A stretch of DNA of 45,069 nt from DASWJQ01 sp036397095 (GCA_036397095.1 DASWJQ010000011.1:1-45069); one strand, 5' to 3'; numbered from the stretch's first letter, positions 1 through 7,624 are shown. Numbers and translations: made by a program. The notes: generated by a model not told the origin, from the letters alone.

Positions 1-237
1 GTGCCGGTCGAACGCTACCTGGACGAAGCCGTGGCGCTGGCACAGGAGATCGCCGAACGCGCCCCATTGGCTGTACGGCTGGGCAAGGAAATGGTCAACC
101 AGGCCTTCGAGAGTTTCCTGGCCGATGGGATCGCCGCCGAACGACGCAGCTTCTATTTCCTGTTCAGCACGAAGGATCAGAAGGAAGGCATGCAAGCCTT
201 CATGGAAAAGCGCAAGCCGCAATGGTCCGGCAAGTGA
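1..237 (+). CDS. Enoyl-CoA hydratase/isomerase (crotonase family), C-terminal part only
   Basis: Only the last 78 codons are present; the gene begins before the window, so the GTG at base 1 is simply the first visible codon. The visible part matches the C-terminal helical region of crotonases: a helix with AERAPLAVRLGKEMVNQAFE, then AAERRSFYFLFSTKDQKEGM and the typical ending AFMEKRKPQW. In this family that region builds the trimer interface and closes the active site, while the oxyanion-hole loops lie upstream and are not seen. It is followed 24 bases later by the acetyltransferase-like gene on the same strand, so the two are probably co-transcribed. Substrate cannot be told from this fragment; a role in fatty-acyl or amino-acid side-chain degradation is the family expectation. 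Confidence 0.85.
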   Translation: MPVERYLDEAVALAQEIAERAPLAVRLGKEMVNQAFESFLADGIAAERRSFYFLFSTKDQKEGMQAFMEKRKPQWSGK

Positions 238-261
238 CCCGGTGACAGGGACCGCCTAACG

Positions 262-1062
262 ATGGTCACCTACCGCGAACTGGTCGGCGCGTTTCGCCGG
301 CTGGGCCTCGAAGCCAATAGCAAGGTGGTGGCACACGCTTCGTTGTCGGCCTTTGGTGAGGTGGTTGGCGGGGCCGAAACTGTCGTCGGGGCGCTGGTCG
401 GCTCCTTCGAATCGGTCGTCATGCCGACCTTCACGCTACGCACGATGGTGACCCCACAGACCGGCCCGGCCGACAACGCCATGGCCTACGGCATCGACCC
501 CGAGCGCAACGCGGTTGCCGAGATCTTCCGGCCCGACTTGCCGGCCGACCGCTCGATGGGCGTGGTCGCCGAAACGCTGCGGCTGCACCCGGAGGCCAAC
601 CGGTCACTGCACCCGATTGTGTCGTTTGCCGGAGTTGACGCCGAGGCCTTCCTCGAAACGCAGTTGATCGAAGAACCCTGGGAGCCGCTGGCGAGGTTGG
701 CCGAAGCCGACGCCGATGTGCTGCTATTGGGCGTGGACCAGCGGGCCAACGTCAGTTTGCATTACGCCGAGGCGCTGGCGGGCCGCAAGGGCTACTTGCG
801 TTGGGCGTTGACCCCGGGCGGCGTAGTCGAATGCCCCGGCTGGCCGGGCTGCTCGGATGGGTTCAACAGCATCGGCCATCGGCTGAGCGGCATCCGCCGG
901 CGGGCCGAGGTAGGGGCGGCGGTGATCGAAGCTGTGCCGCTGCGTGACCTGCTCCATCTGACGACCGGCTGGCTACGGGAGGACCCGCTGGCACTGCTGT
1001 GTGACCGGCCCAACTGTCCGCGCTGCTCGCTGGTGCGGGCGTCAGTGCGGGTCCGCAAGTAG
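262..1062 (+). CDS. AAC(3) family N-acetyltransferase-like protein
   Basis: A 266-residue protein resembling the aminoglycoside 3-N-acetyltransferase (AAC(3)/YokD) family, whose members transfer acetyl from acetyl-CoA to an amino group. Visible family marks are the N-terminal helix and HASLSAFGEVVGG strand-loop, MPTFTL, the SLHPIVSF segment holding the family's catalytic histidine (about residue 116), and LLLGVDQRANVSLHYAE. The ATG at 262 lies 24 bases after the crotonase stop. The C terminus carries a cysteine cluster, CDRPNCPRC (about residues 249-257), and an internal CPGWPGC; these could bind a metal or form disulfides. Its position between acyl-CoA enzymes and a dehydrogenase makes a metabolic substrate more likely than antibiotic resistance. 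That functional reading is inference. Confidence 0.8.
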   Translation: MVTYRELVGAFRRLGLEANSKVVAHASLSAFGEVVGGAETVVGALVGSFESVVMPTFTLRTMVTPQTGPADNAMAYGIDPERNAVAEIFRPDLPADRSMGVVAETLRLHPEANRSLHPIVSFAGVDAEAFLETQLIEEPWEPLARLAEADADVLLLGVDQRANVSLHYAEALAGRKGYLRWALTPGGVVECPGWPGCSDGFNSIGHRLSGIRRRAEVGAAVIEAVPLRDLLHLTTGWLREDPLALLCDRPNCPRCSLVRASVRVRK

Positions 1063-1092
1063 TTCTCGGGAACGCATGGAAGGTAGCGGTTG

Positions 1093-2313
1093 ATGCGGGC
1101 GATCTACGTGGAGAAGAACCTGCCTCGGATGTTAGCGGTCAAGTTGCTGCGCGGCTTGTGGCCCGGCGTGGTGTGGAGTCCGCTCTCGCCGGCCCATATT
1201 GTCGAGGTGGCCGAGCCGCCACTGCCCGGCGACCGCTGGGTGCGGGTCCGAACCGAACAGTGCGGCATCTGCGCCAGCGACCTGAGCTTGTTACAGGTGA
1301 AGGTCGACCCGTCGATTGCGCCGGCCGCGTTGCCTGGCAACACCCGGTTCTATCTTGGCCACGAGGTCATTGGCGAAGTGGTCGAGGCCGGCCGGGCAGT
1401 CACGCGTTTCAATGTCGGCGACCGGGTCGTCATGGAATCGCGTTTCCTTGGCCCCAACTGCCGCACGCAGGAGATCGTGCCGCCCTGCCGGTTCTGCGCC
1501 GATGGACAGGAGCGGCTGTGTGAAAACGCCTCACTGGCCCAGGGGCCGTCAGGGGCCGGCGGCGGTTGGGGCGACTCATACACAGCGCATGAGGCCGAGC
1601 TATGGCCCATACCCCAAGACATCGGGGTCGATCAAGCCTCAATGGTCGAGCCGATGGGTGTTGCTCTGCACGGAGTGTTACGCCGTCCGCCCGAACCCGG
1701 CCAGCAGGTGTTGATCGTCGGGGCCGGCATCATTGGGCTGCTGAGCTTGCAGGCGGTCAAGGCGGTTGAGCCGGCAGCCGAAGTGTCGGTGATGGCCCGC
1801 TACCCGCATCAGGTGGAGGCCGCCCAACGCTTGGGCGCCGATCGAATTCTGTCGGATGCCGATAGCTACCAGGCAGTGGCCGAGGCGACCGGGGGCAAAC
1901 TGTACCGGGCGCCGATGAACCGGGGCATGATCCTGGGCGGCTATGATGTGATCTACGACTGCGTCGGCAGCGCCCAGACGGTCGGGGATTCCCTACGCTG
2001 GGCGCGGGCGCGCGGGGCAGTCGTGCTGGTCGGGATCGACCTGGGAGTGCTCAAGGTCGACCTGAATCCGGTCTGGTACCAAGAGGTGGATCTGATCGGT
2101 TCCTACGCTTCCGGCATTGAACACTGGCGCGGCCGGACGATCCATACCTTTGACCTTGTGATCGAGATGCTGCAAGAAGGTGTGCTGACCACCCAGGGAC
2201 TGATTACGCACCGCTTTCCATTGTCAGATGTGAAACAAGCCGTGTCCACTGCGCTGGACAAGCGGACAGGTGCGATCAAAGTCACGTTGGAGACCAACCG
2301 AGGCGGTCGGTGA
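1093..2313 (+). CDS. Zinc-dependent alcohol dehydrogenase (MDR superfamily)
   Basis: About 406 residues. The GroES-like half has the catalytic zinc site (EQCGICASD, then LGHEVIGEVVEAG) and a structural-zinc lobe with four cysteines spread over NCRTQEIVPPCRFC and the later ERLC. The Rossmann half has GAGIIG for NAD(P) binding and IYDCVG. The enzyme should oxidise an alcohol or reduce an aldehyde or ketone with NAD(P); the substrate is not evident. There are two adjacent start codons, TTG at 1090 and ATG at 1093; ATG is preferred. A roughly 50-residue insertion around PGNTRFYLGH and GPNCRTQEI makes it longer than the usual 340-360 residues. It sits 30 bases after the acetyltransferase-like gene, and the next gene starts at or overlapping its stop, so this is one transcription unit. 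Confidence 0.88.
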   Translation: MRAIYVEKNLPRMLAVKLLRGLWPGVVWSPLSPAHIVEVAEPPLPGDRWVRVRTEQCGICASDLSLLQVKVDPSIAPAALPGNTRFYLGHEVIGEVVEAGRAVTRFNVGDRVVMESRFLGPNCRTQEIVPPCRFCADGQERLCENASLAQGPSGAGGGWGDSYTAHEAELWPIPQDIGVDQASMVEPMGVALHGVLRRPPEPGQQVLIVGAGIIGLLSLQAVKAVEPAAEVSVMARYPHQVEAAQRLGADRILSDADSYQAVAEATGGKLYRAPMNRGMILGGYDVIYDCVGSAQTVGDSLRWARARGAVVLVGIDLGVLKVDLNPVWYQEVDLIGSYASGIEHWRGRTIHTFDLVIEMLQEGVLTTQGLITHRFPLSDVKQAVSTALDKRTGAIKVTLETNRGGR

Positions 2314-2315
2314 AC

Positions 2316-2783
2316 ATGCCCGACGGGCCAGGCAGCGGCCATGTCATTCGGCAAGCGACGCGCTACTTGTTTCCGTTGCTGCTGATTCCCTACATGCGCG
2401 GATCGCACACCCGCGGCATGATCGGTTTGCGCCGCGGCTCACCGATCTTCTTGAAGGACATTAAGGCGGCCCAGTCGCAGTGCCAGCTTGTTCTCACGCC
2501 GGACGGCCTGCGTTGCGACAAGCTGTTCCCCCGCTGGCTCCTGATCGAGATCCCGCTGACGGCCATCACCAGCGTCCGCCAACACCCCCATGTGCCTGAA
2601 CTGCTCGAAGTGCGCTATGACCAGGCTTCCAAGGGCCGCTTGCTGCGTTTCGTCACCTCGGGTACGCCCGGAGCCGTGCCACAGGGTGTGGTCTACTTCA
2701 ACCTCGGCGATCAAACGGCCGATTGGCTTCGACAGATTCGCCAGTTGACCGCCGCCCGCCAGGCAATAGAAGCCGAGAGCTAA
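2316..2783 (+). CDS. Hypothetical protein, possible PH-like fold
   Basis: About 155 residues, not assigned to a family. A GTG at 2310 overlaps the dehydrogenase stop (2311-2313), and an ATG lies at 2316 in the same frame; either could be used, and both imply translational coupling to the dehydrogenase. The N terminus is hydrophobic and basic (ATRYLFPLLLIPYMRG). The body alternates beta-like stretches (QCQLVLTPDGLRCD, WLLIEIPLTAITSVRQ, LLEVRYD, VVYFNLG) and ends with a helix rich in Trp, Arg and Gln. This order of strands then one helix is what bacterial PH/GRAM-like domains show, but no diagnostic motif is visible, so that is only a suggestion. It is the last gene of the 262-2783 unit. Confidence 0.65.
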   Translation: MPDGPGSGHVIRQATRYLFPLLLIPYMRGSHTRGMIGLRRGSPIFLKDIKAAQSQCQLVLTPDGLRCDKLFPRWLLIEIPLTAITSVRQHPHVPELLEVRYDQASKGRLLRFVTSGTPGAVPQGVVYFNLGDQTADWLRQIRQLTAARQAIEAES

Positions 2784-2952
2784 CCGGACCGGCGCCTGAG
2801 GCCCCAGCACTACTGGCGCCAAATGCAGACTCATGCCATCCTTGTAGACGTAGTTTTCGACCCATTCGAGAGTGGACGCGGTGAGAGGTGGCGCAAGCGC
2901 CCTGTGGTACCATAGCCCGCGTTCCTCTACTGGTATTGGTTGCGAGGTAGGC

Positions 2953-3357
2953 ATGGCAGAACCCCAGAAAATCACCATCATTGAGGGGCCTCCCCCCACC
3001 TTCGAGTACGCCGACGAATCCTGGCTCTACGGGTTGACCGAAGGACCGGCACCGTATCGCATCGCCCGCTGCACGCTGCGCACGCACAATGGGCCGGCTC
3101 TGGTCGAGCGCTGCTACCGAACCTGGCGCGACCGGAACAACATTGACCTGGAGTTCCGCGACGACAGCGGACTCACTCGGCAGGCACCGATCGTGGCCGC
3201 CCGCTTTGCGGAGCAGGACGAAGGCGATGTGATGATGGTCTGGGTTCGGCTGGAGGAGAGCGAGATCGAGATCGAACTTGATTTCGAGTTCGATGAGGGG
3301 GATGATGACGATCTCGATGACGAGGGCAACTGGGATCTACCGTCCCTGACCGAGTAG
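2953..3357 (+). CDS. Hypothetical protein with a strongly acidic C-terminal tail
   Basis: About 134 residues from the ATG at 2953, which follows GAGGTAGGC. The open frame extends upstream to 2872, but that part is poorly protein-like. The first 95 residues (GPPPTFEYADESWLYGLTEG, then LRTHNGPALVERCYRTWRDR) look like a folded domain. The last 35 or so are almost entirely Glu and Asp alternating with hydrophobics (EIEIELDFEFDEGDDDDLDD). No family is recognised. A TACCAT hexamer near 2910 after a small GGCGC-AA-GCGCC hairpin could be its -10 region. A strong hairpin directly follows the stop codon, so it is probably a single-gene unit. Acidic tails like this often contact basic proteins or metals, but nothing here decides that. 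Confidence 0.65.
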   Translation: MAEPQKITIIEGPPPTFEYADESWLYGLTEGPAPYRIARCTLRTHNGPALVERCYRTWRDRNNIDLEFRDDSGLTRQAPIVAARFAEQDEGDVMMVWVRLEESEIEIELDFEFDEGDDDDLDDEGNWDLPSLTE

Positions 3358-3366
3358 GATGAAAAC

Positions 3367-3396
3367 AGCGGGCGCCGACGGGCGCCCGCTTTGATT
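3367..3396 (+). terminator. Rho-independent terminator after the acidic-tail protein
   Basis: A perfect 10-bp stem, AGCGGGCGCC and its complement, with loop GACG (3367-3390), followed by TTGATT and starting ten bases after the stop codon at 3357. The T-run is short, so strength is uncertain. It separates the small protein from the downstream crotonase. Confidence 0.75.
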
Positions 3397-3411
3397 CTGG
3401 AGGCTTGCCGG

Positions 3412-4200
3412 ATGGCCGAGTGGGAGACACTGCTGACCGACCAACGTGACGGCGTGCTCTGGATCAGGCTCAACCGGCCCAAGGCCAACGCTTTCAACCA
3501 GAAGATGATCGACGACCTGCTCAACGCGCTGAAACAGGCTGAGCGCGATTCGAAGGTCCGTTGTCTGGTACTGACCGGCGAGGGCAAGTTGTTCTCGGCC
3601 GGCCAGGATGTCGGTGCGCTCGGCGGCGGGGACGATGGGGAGGTATCCTTCCGCGCTCACCTTGCCAAGACGTACAACCGACTCATTCCGCGTATGCGTG
3701 CCCTGCAAAAGCCCATCGTCGGCGCCATCAATGGGCCGGCGGCCGGGGCTGGGTTGGGGGTGGCGCTGGCCACCGACATTCGGATCGCGGCCCAAAGCGC
3801 CCGTTTTGTCTTTGGTTTTACCGGCATCGGATTGACGAGCGACTCGGCCACCTCGCTCATGCTGCCGCTCTTGGTCGGGCTCGCGCGGGCCTCGCAGATG
3901 GCCTTCACGAATGACCCGCTGTCGGCCGAGCAGGCGCTGGCCTATGGAATGGTTAACCAGGTTGTGCCCGATGACGAGCTGGAAGCGGCCACGAGCGAGC
4001 TGGCCCTGCGTCTGGCCCAAGGCCCGACCCGGGCAATTGGCCTGACCAAGCGGGCGTTCAATCGTGCCCATCTGAATGATCTAGAATCGGTGCTGGACTA
4101 CGAGGCCCACCTGCAAGAGATCGCCGGCCAGACCGCTGACCACCGTGAGGGACTGACCGCTTTCCAGGAGAAGCGGCCGCCGTCGTTTGGGGGAAGCTAA
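3412..4200 (+). CDS. Enoyl-CoA hydratase/isomerase (PaaG-like crotonase)
   Basis: About 262 residues from the ATG at 3412; a TTG at 3391 in frame overlaps the preceding terminator and is less likely. Crotonase landmarks run in order: NRPKANAFN, the first oxyanion loop FSAGQDVGAL, the second oxyanion loop INGPAAGAGLGVALATDIRI, then FTGIGLTSDSATSLMLPLLV and the C-terminal AFQEKRPPSF. Canonical hydratases carry catalytic glutamates in and after the second loop. Here the equivalent stretch reads LTSDSATS, with Asp in the place used by PaaG-type isomerases (1,2-epoxyphenylacetyl-CoA isomerase). That suggests isomerase chemistry on an acyl-CoA, but the substrate is not provable. A hairpin follows the stop, and the next gene is convergent. 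Confidence 0.88.
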   Translation: MAEWETLLTDQRDGVLWIRLNRPKANAFNQKMIDDLLNALKQAERDSKVRCLVLTGEGKLFSAGQDVGALGGGDDGEVSFRAHLAKTYNRLIPRMRALQKPIVGAINGPAAGAGLGVALATDIRIAAQSARFVFGFTGIGLTSDSATSLMLPLLVGLARASQMAFTNDPLSAEQALAYGMVNQVVPDDELEAATSELALRLAQGPTRAIGLTKRAFNRAHLNDLESVLDYEAHLQEIAGQTADHREGLTAFQEKRPPSFGGS

Positions 4201-4201
4201 A

Positions 4202-4221
4202 CCGCCGGCCTTCGCCGGCGG
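4202..4221. terminator. Hairpin between convergent genes
   Basis: An 8-bp stem, CCGCCGGC / GCCGGCGG, with loop CTTC, two bases after the crotonase stop and facing the converging Rrf2 gene. It lacks a clear T-run on either strand, so it may terminate weakly or protect 3' ends. Confidence 0.5.
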
Positions 4222-4267
4222 GGACTCTGATTCATGCTGAGCGGGTCGAGCAAAGCTCCTTGCGGCG

Positions 4268-4720
4268 CTAGGAGCTGACGGTCTGGGCCGGGACGCGGCG
4301 GCTGCGGGCTCTCTTCTCCTGAATGACCAGCATGTCAAGTCGGGCTGCCGCCATCCGGGTGCGCATTTCGTGGCGCATGTCGAGCCAGATAGGGTGGACC
4401 GGACAGGTCTCGGTCCAGCGACAGTCAGCCGGCGCCAGCACACAAGCGCACAGATCGAGCGGCCCGTCGATGGCTTCGACCACATCGAGCAAACTGATCT
4501 GTTGTGGCGGGCGGCGCAGGGCGACGCCGCCCTTAACCCCTCGCCGTGTCTCGACCAGGCCGGCGTCGGCCAGCAATCCCAGCGTCTTGCTAAGGAACGC
4601 GTGCGGGATGCCCCGCCGCTGGGCAATTTCTTCGGCGGTCAACCTGCCTGTCGAGCCGTTGCTGCGGGCCAATTCGAGCACCGCGCGTACGGCGTAGTCT
4701 GCTTGTTTCGTGATTTGCAT
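4268..4720 (-). CDS. Rrf2 family transcriptional regulator with putative Fe-S ligands
   Basis: 150 residues. The N-terminal winged helix is typical of Rrf2/IscR/NsrR proteins: MQITKQADYAVRAVLELA, AEEIAQRRGIPHAFLSKTLG as the recognition helix, and a wing VETRRGVKGGVAL. Next come the dimer helix with SLLDVVEAIDGPL and a cysteine cluster at residues 91, 93, 100 and 106. C93, C100 and C106 are spaced like the cluster ligands of IscR/NsrR-type regulators, so it probably senses iron-sulfur status, NO or redox change. It lies downstream of metG on the same strand with a 124-base gap and no obvious target beside it. The ATG at 4720 matches the family's usual N terminus. Ligand spacing is seen; cluster type is inference. 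Confidence 0.9.
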   Translation of the reverse strand: MQITKQADYAVRAVLELARSNGSTGRLTAEEIAQRRGIPHAFLSKTLGLLADAGLVETRRGVKGGVALRRPPQQISLLDVVEAIDGPLDLCACVLAPADCRWTETCPVHPIWLDMRHEMRTRMAAARLDMLVIQEKRARSRRVPAQTVSS

Positions 4721-4844
4721 GCGCCTCTACCCCGCTCGAAAACTGGACACCGTCGGTCATCTATCAGGGTAGCCGCATACACCGGAATGGCCTCAGTGCC
4801 GCACGTCACCGTCGCCCTATGACAGTCATCATGCCCGCGCTTGG

Positions 4845-6614
4845 CTACGAACGGAGCCGCGCCCGCTCTTGCTCGACGATTTCCGGTTCAAGCTTGCGGT
4901 ACAAGGGCGCCGGCTCGGCCAAGGCTTGGCCGGCGGGCAGTTCAGCCGGCGCCCAGCGGCCGGTGGCCGCCTCGGGCAGGTAGGTTAGCGCCTGGTGGCT
5001 GCGATCGGCCTCGTCGATGGTCACGATCCTCTGTTCGCCGAAAAGCGGCTGGTCGAATCCCAGCGCGAGGTGCAGCCGCTCGCTGCTGAATGGGAGATAG
5101 GGGGCGAACAGCAGCTTGAGCTGGTTGATCGCCTGCAGGGCCGTGTACACCGTGGTGGCGGCGACTGCTTTGTCCTGCTTGATTACTGAGAACCAAGGTG
5201 CATGGTCGAGGTAGGCGTTGACCTGGCGTGCCAGGCGCAGGGCTTCCTGCAGCCCGGCCCGTAACCGGACAGCTTCGATCTCGGCACCGACCACCGCAAA
5301 GCCGGCCTCGACTTCAGCCAGAAGCGCCCGGTCGTCCGGGCCCAATTCGTTCGGCACCGGCACCTGTCCCTCCCAGTGGCGATAGGCGAAGGAGGTCACC
5401 CGGTTGGCCAGGTTGCCCCAGGTGGCGACCAACTCGTCATTGTTCCGGCTGAGGAAGTCGTCCCATGAGAAATCGCTGTCGCGAGTTTCGGGCAAGACGC
5501 TAGCGACGTAGAACCGGAGGGCGTCGGGATCATAGCGCTCGAGCAGGTCGGGCAGCCAGATGGCCCAATTGCGGCTCTTGCTGAACTGGGCCCCCTCGAC
5601 GTTCATGAATTCATTGGCCGGCACATCATAGGGCAGGTTGAGATGCTTGCTGCTGTCGGTCTCGTACAGCTGGCCCACCCCCAGCAGTTCGGCCTGCCAG
5701 ATCACGGTGTGGAACGGAATGTTGTCCTTGCCGATGAAGACGTAGCCGCGCACATCGGGGTCATACCACCAGGGTTTCCACGCCTCCGGTTGGCCCTGGT
5801 TGGCGGCCCATTCAATCGAGGCTGTCAGGTAGCCCATAACAGCCTCGAACCAGACGTACAGGCGCTTTTCCTCCCAGCCCTCGAGCGGCACCGGGATGCC
5901 CCAATCGATATCGCGGGTAACGGCCCGTCCCTTGAGACCCCCTTCAACATAGTTGCGGGCAAACTTGTACACGTTTGGCCGCCAGTGGTCGGCATGTGAC
6001 TCGAGGTACGCCAGGATTGGTTCGGCCAGCGCCGGTAGATCGAGGAAGAAGTGCTCGGTTTCGCGCACCACCGGCGTCGAACCGTCGGTCTTGCTGCGCG
6101 GGTCGATCAAGTCCAGCGCGTCGAGCAGGTTGCCGCAGTTATCGCACTGATCGCCGCGTGCTTCCTTGTAGCCACAAATTGGGCATGTGCCTTCGACAAA
6201 GCGATCGGGCAGGAAACGCCCCTCGGCTTCCGAGTACAGCTGCCGTTCCACCTTGGGGTAGAGGTACTCGTTTTCATACAACCGCGAGAACAGGTCCTGG
6301 GCCACCCGGTGGTGGTTTTGGGTGTCGGTGTGGGTGAACAGGTCGTAGCTGATGCCGATCGCCTGCTGGGTCTCAAGGAAGCGCTGATGGTAATGCTCGA
6401 ACAGCTCGCTCGGCGGAACGCCGCGTTTGTCGGCCTCGACACTGATCGGCGTTCCGTGCGAATCGGAGCCCGACACCATTAGCACCTGGTTGCCCTTGAG
6501 ACGGTGGTAGCGGGCGAAGATGTCGGCCGGCAGGTAGGCGCCGGCCAGGTGGCCGACGTGCAGGTCGCCGTTGGCGTACGGCCAGGCGACGGAAATGTGG
6601 ATTCGTTCGGTCAT
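4845..6614 (-). CDS. metG: Methionine--tRNA ligase
   Basis: 589 residues from the ATG at 6614; an upstream in-frame ATG at 6656 lies inside the leader terminator region and is rejected. It attaches methionine to tRNA-Met in the cytoplasm. Class I signatures are present: the HIGH box as HVGH at residues 19-22 and the KMSKS loop as FSKSR at about 344-348. The zinc knuckle in the connective insertion has CPIC then CDNC (about 138-157), after which come the anticodon-binding helices. It ends at LRS without the C-terminal EMAP-like tRNA-binding domain found in some longer MetRS proteins. A promoter at 6842-6871 and a 220-base structured leader with an intrinsic terminator precede it, suggesting attenuation control. 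Confidence 0.97.
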   Translation of the reverse strand: MTERIHISVAWPYANGDLHVGHLAGAYLPADIFARYHRLKGNQVLMVSGSDSHGTPISVEADKRGVPPSELFEHYHQRFLETQQAIGISYDLFTHTDTQNHHRVAQDLFSRLYENEYLYPKVERQLYSEAEGRFLPDRFVEGTCPICGYKEARGDQCDNCGNLLDALDLIDPRSKTDGSTPVVRETEHFFLDLPALAEPILAYLESHADHWRPNVYKFARNYVEGGLKGRAVTRDIDWGIPVPLEGWEEKRLYVWFEAVMGYLTASIEWAANQGQPEAWKPWWYDPDVRGYVFIGKDNIPFHTVIWQAELLGVGQLYETDSSKHLNLPYDVPANEFMNVEGAQFSKSRNWAIWLPDLLERYDPDALRFYVASVLPETRDSDFSWDDFLSRNNDELVATWGNLANRVTSFAYRHWEGQVPVPNELGPDDRALLAEVEAGFAVVGAEIEAVRLRAGLQEALRLARQVNAYLDHAPWFSVIKQDKAVAATTVYTALQAINQLKLLFAPYLPFSSERLHLALGFDQPLFGEQRIVTIDEADRSHQALTYLPEAATGRWAPAELPAGQALAEPAPLYRKLEPEIVEQERARLRS

Positions 6615-6663
6615 GGCATCCTTCGATCTTGCATTCGGGTTGACTGTCCGAGACAAACAACAA

Positions 6664-6683
6664 CCGCCAGCCGGGGCTGGCGG
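6664..6683 (-). terminator. Intrinsic terminator inside the metG leader
   Basis: On the minus strand an 8-bp stem (CCGCCAGC / GCTGGCGG, 4-base loop) is followed directly by TTGTTGTTTGTC. It lies 50 bases before the metG start and about 150 bases after the metG promoter, with no gene in between. It is therefore better read as a leader attenuator than as the end of the MarR unit, whose stop is more than 430 bases upstream. Confidence 0.75.
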
Positions 6684-6689
6684 TGGGGT

Positions 6690-6763
6690 GGCTGCCGGGG
6701 TCGAGCGGGCCTAAGCGCGGCCGACCCAAGCCGATGGGCCTCGGCCCATCGGCGGCGGCAGCC
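6690..6763 (-). promoter_or_regulatory. Structured three-way-junction RNA in the metG leader
   Basis: Read on the minus strand, three helices nest exactly. P1 is 8 bp (6756-6763 with 6690-6697). P2 is a perfect 11-bp hairpin with a 2-base loop (6743-6753 with 6730-6740). P3 is 6 bp (6722-6727 with 6698-6703), and the junction linkers are only 0-2 bases. An intrinsic terminator follows 6 bases later, then metG. A further foldable stretch lies between the promoter and P1 (6764-6835). This arrangement is typical of riboswitch or attenuator leaders. It lacks the T-box antiterminator sequence and the SAM-I core, so no known class could be assigned by eye. Confidence 0.6.
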
Positions 6764-6841
6764 TGCGCATGACCATTCGTTTGGCCGTGAGTCCCGACAT
6801 CATTCCCTAGCCTTGGATGCTCCCCTGTTACGACCGCGCTC

Positions 6842-6871
6842 AGTCTAGCACGCCCGAAAACGGGCCGTCAA
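6842..6871 (-). promoter_or_regulatory. Sigma-70-type promoter of metG
   Basis: On the minus strand TTGACG (6871-6866), an 18-base spacer and TAGACT (6847-6842). The predicted start near 6835 gives a leader of about 220 bases before the metG ATG. The match to consensus is good at both boxes. Confidence 0.7.
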
Positions 6872-7120
6872 GCCAATTCCAGCTGTTCAGGACATATGAG
6901 CGGTATTGGATCCGGGGCCATCTCCGGGTGGGGCCGAACATGGCGCCCGGCTGGTGCCAGCAATTGCCGGCGTCCTGTCCGTGCCATCGGCGGGGCCGTG
7001 GCTGAGGGCCAAGGGCCGCCTCTAAGCCGTTATAGAAAACCACCGGCGGGGCGACAGGCGCCTCGGACCGACACGGGCAACGGAAGCCCCCCTGAAACGA
7101 GCCTGGAGCTCGGCAGGGCG
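6872..7120. other. Intergenic stretch without recognised genes
   Basis: Between the metG promoter and the end of the MarR gene there are about 250 bases. Open frames here have no protein-like composition, and no terminator with a T-run, repeat or RNA gene was recognised. The stretch just downstream of the MarR stop is G+C rich. Confidence 0.4.
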
Positions 7121-7609
7121 CTAGGCGGGCCGATCCTCGAGCCCATCCTGGATCTGGTGCAGGTAGGAAAGAAGCCGTCCCTTGTCAGCAGCTGTGAGGG
7201 ACCGAAGCCACGTGTGTTGATGGCGGTGGATGAGCCGGCGAAACTCGCCTGTTACCCTGCGACCCAAATCGGTGATCTCGATGAGCACCATTCGTCTATC
7301 AGTCGGGTGTGGTTGGCGGTTGGCATAGTTTCGCCTTTCAAGCGAATCGACCAGGCCGGTCATGGTTGCGCGAGTGAGGATCAGCCTGTCGGCGATGGCA
7401 TGAGGGGGCAGCGGTTCGAGGGAGTCGGCAAGGATCCCGAGCGCAAGGGCAGCGCTCGGACTCAAGTGGTAGGGCCGGAGCAGCTTGGAGATCTTGCCGA
7501 CTAGCTGGTCGGCGGTGGAGACGAGATTCATAGCACATTCGGTGGCACGACGGCTTGACTCCGGATAGCGGGTGTCGAAATCGGGCGGTAGCGAAGGACG
7601 ATTGGGCAT
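7121..7609 (-). CDS. MarR family transcriptional regulator
   Basis: 162 residues, close to the family's usual 140-160. An N-terminal helix for dimerisation is followed by the winged helix: SPSAALALGILADS, PPHAIADRLILTRATMTGLV as the recognition helix, then the wing with RQPHPTDRRMVLIEITDLGR, the hallmark of MarR proteins. The C-terminal helix closes the dimer. Such proteins usually repress a divergent gene and release DNA when a small ligand binds. The divergent neighbour at 7706 and the A+T-rich gap between them fit that arrangement. The inducer and any further targets are unknown. Confidence 0.92.
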   Translation of the reverse strand: MPNRPSLPPDFDTRYPESSRRATECAMNLVSTADQLVGKISKLLRPYHLSPSAALALGILADSLEPLPPHAIADRLILTRATMTGLVDSLERRNYANRQPHPTDRRMVLIEITDLGRRVTGEFRRLIHRHQHTWLRSLTAADKGRLLSYLHQIQDGLEDRPA

Positions 7610-7624
7610 TGGATAGTTAGGTCC

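Noticed and set aside
262..1062. Aminoglycoside resistance determinant
   Set aside because: Only the family resemblance supports it. There is no mobile context, and the neighbours are metabolic genes, so a resistance claim is not warranted.
4201..4221. Strong bidirectional terminator
   Set aside because: The stem is good but neither strand has a clear T-run, so it is listed only as a moderate-confidence hairpin.
6615..6835. T-box leader for metG
   Set aside because: The position and terminator fit, and a GAATGATG string could hold a Met specifier, but the conserved AGGGTGGNACCGCG antiterminator sequence and the AGTA specifier-loop motif are absent on the minus strand.
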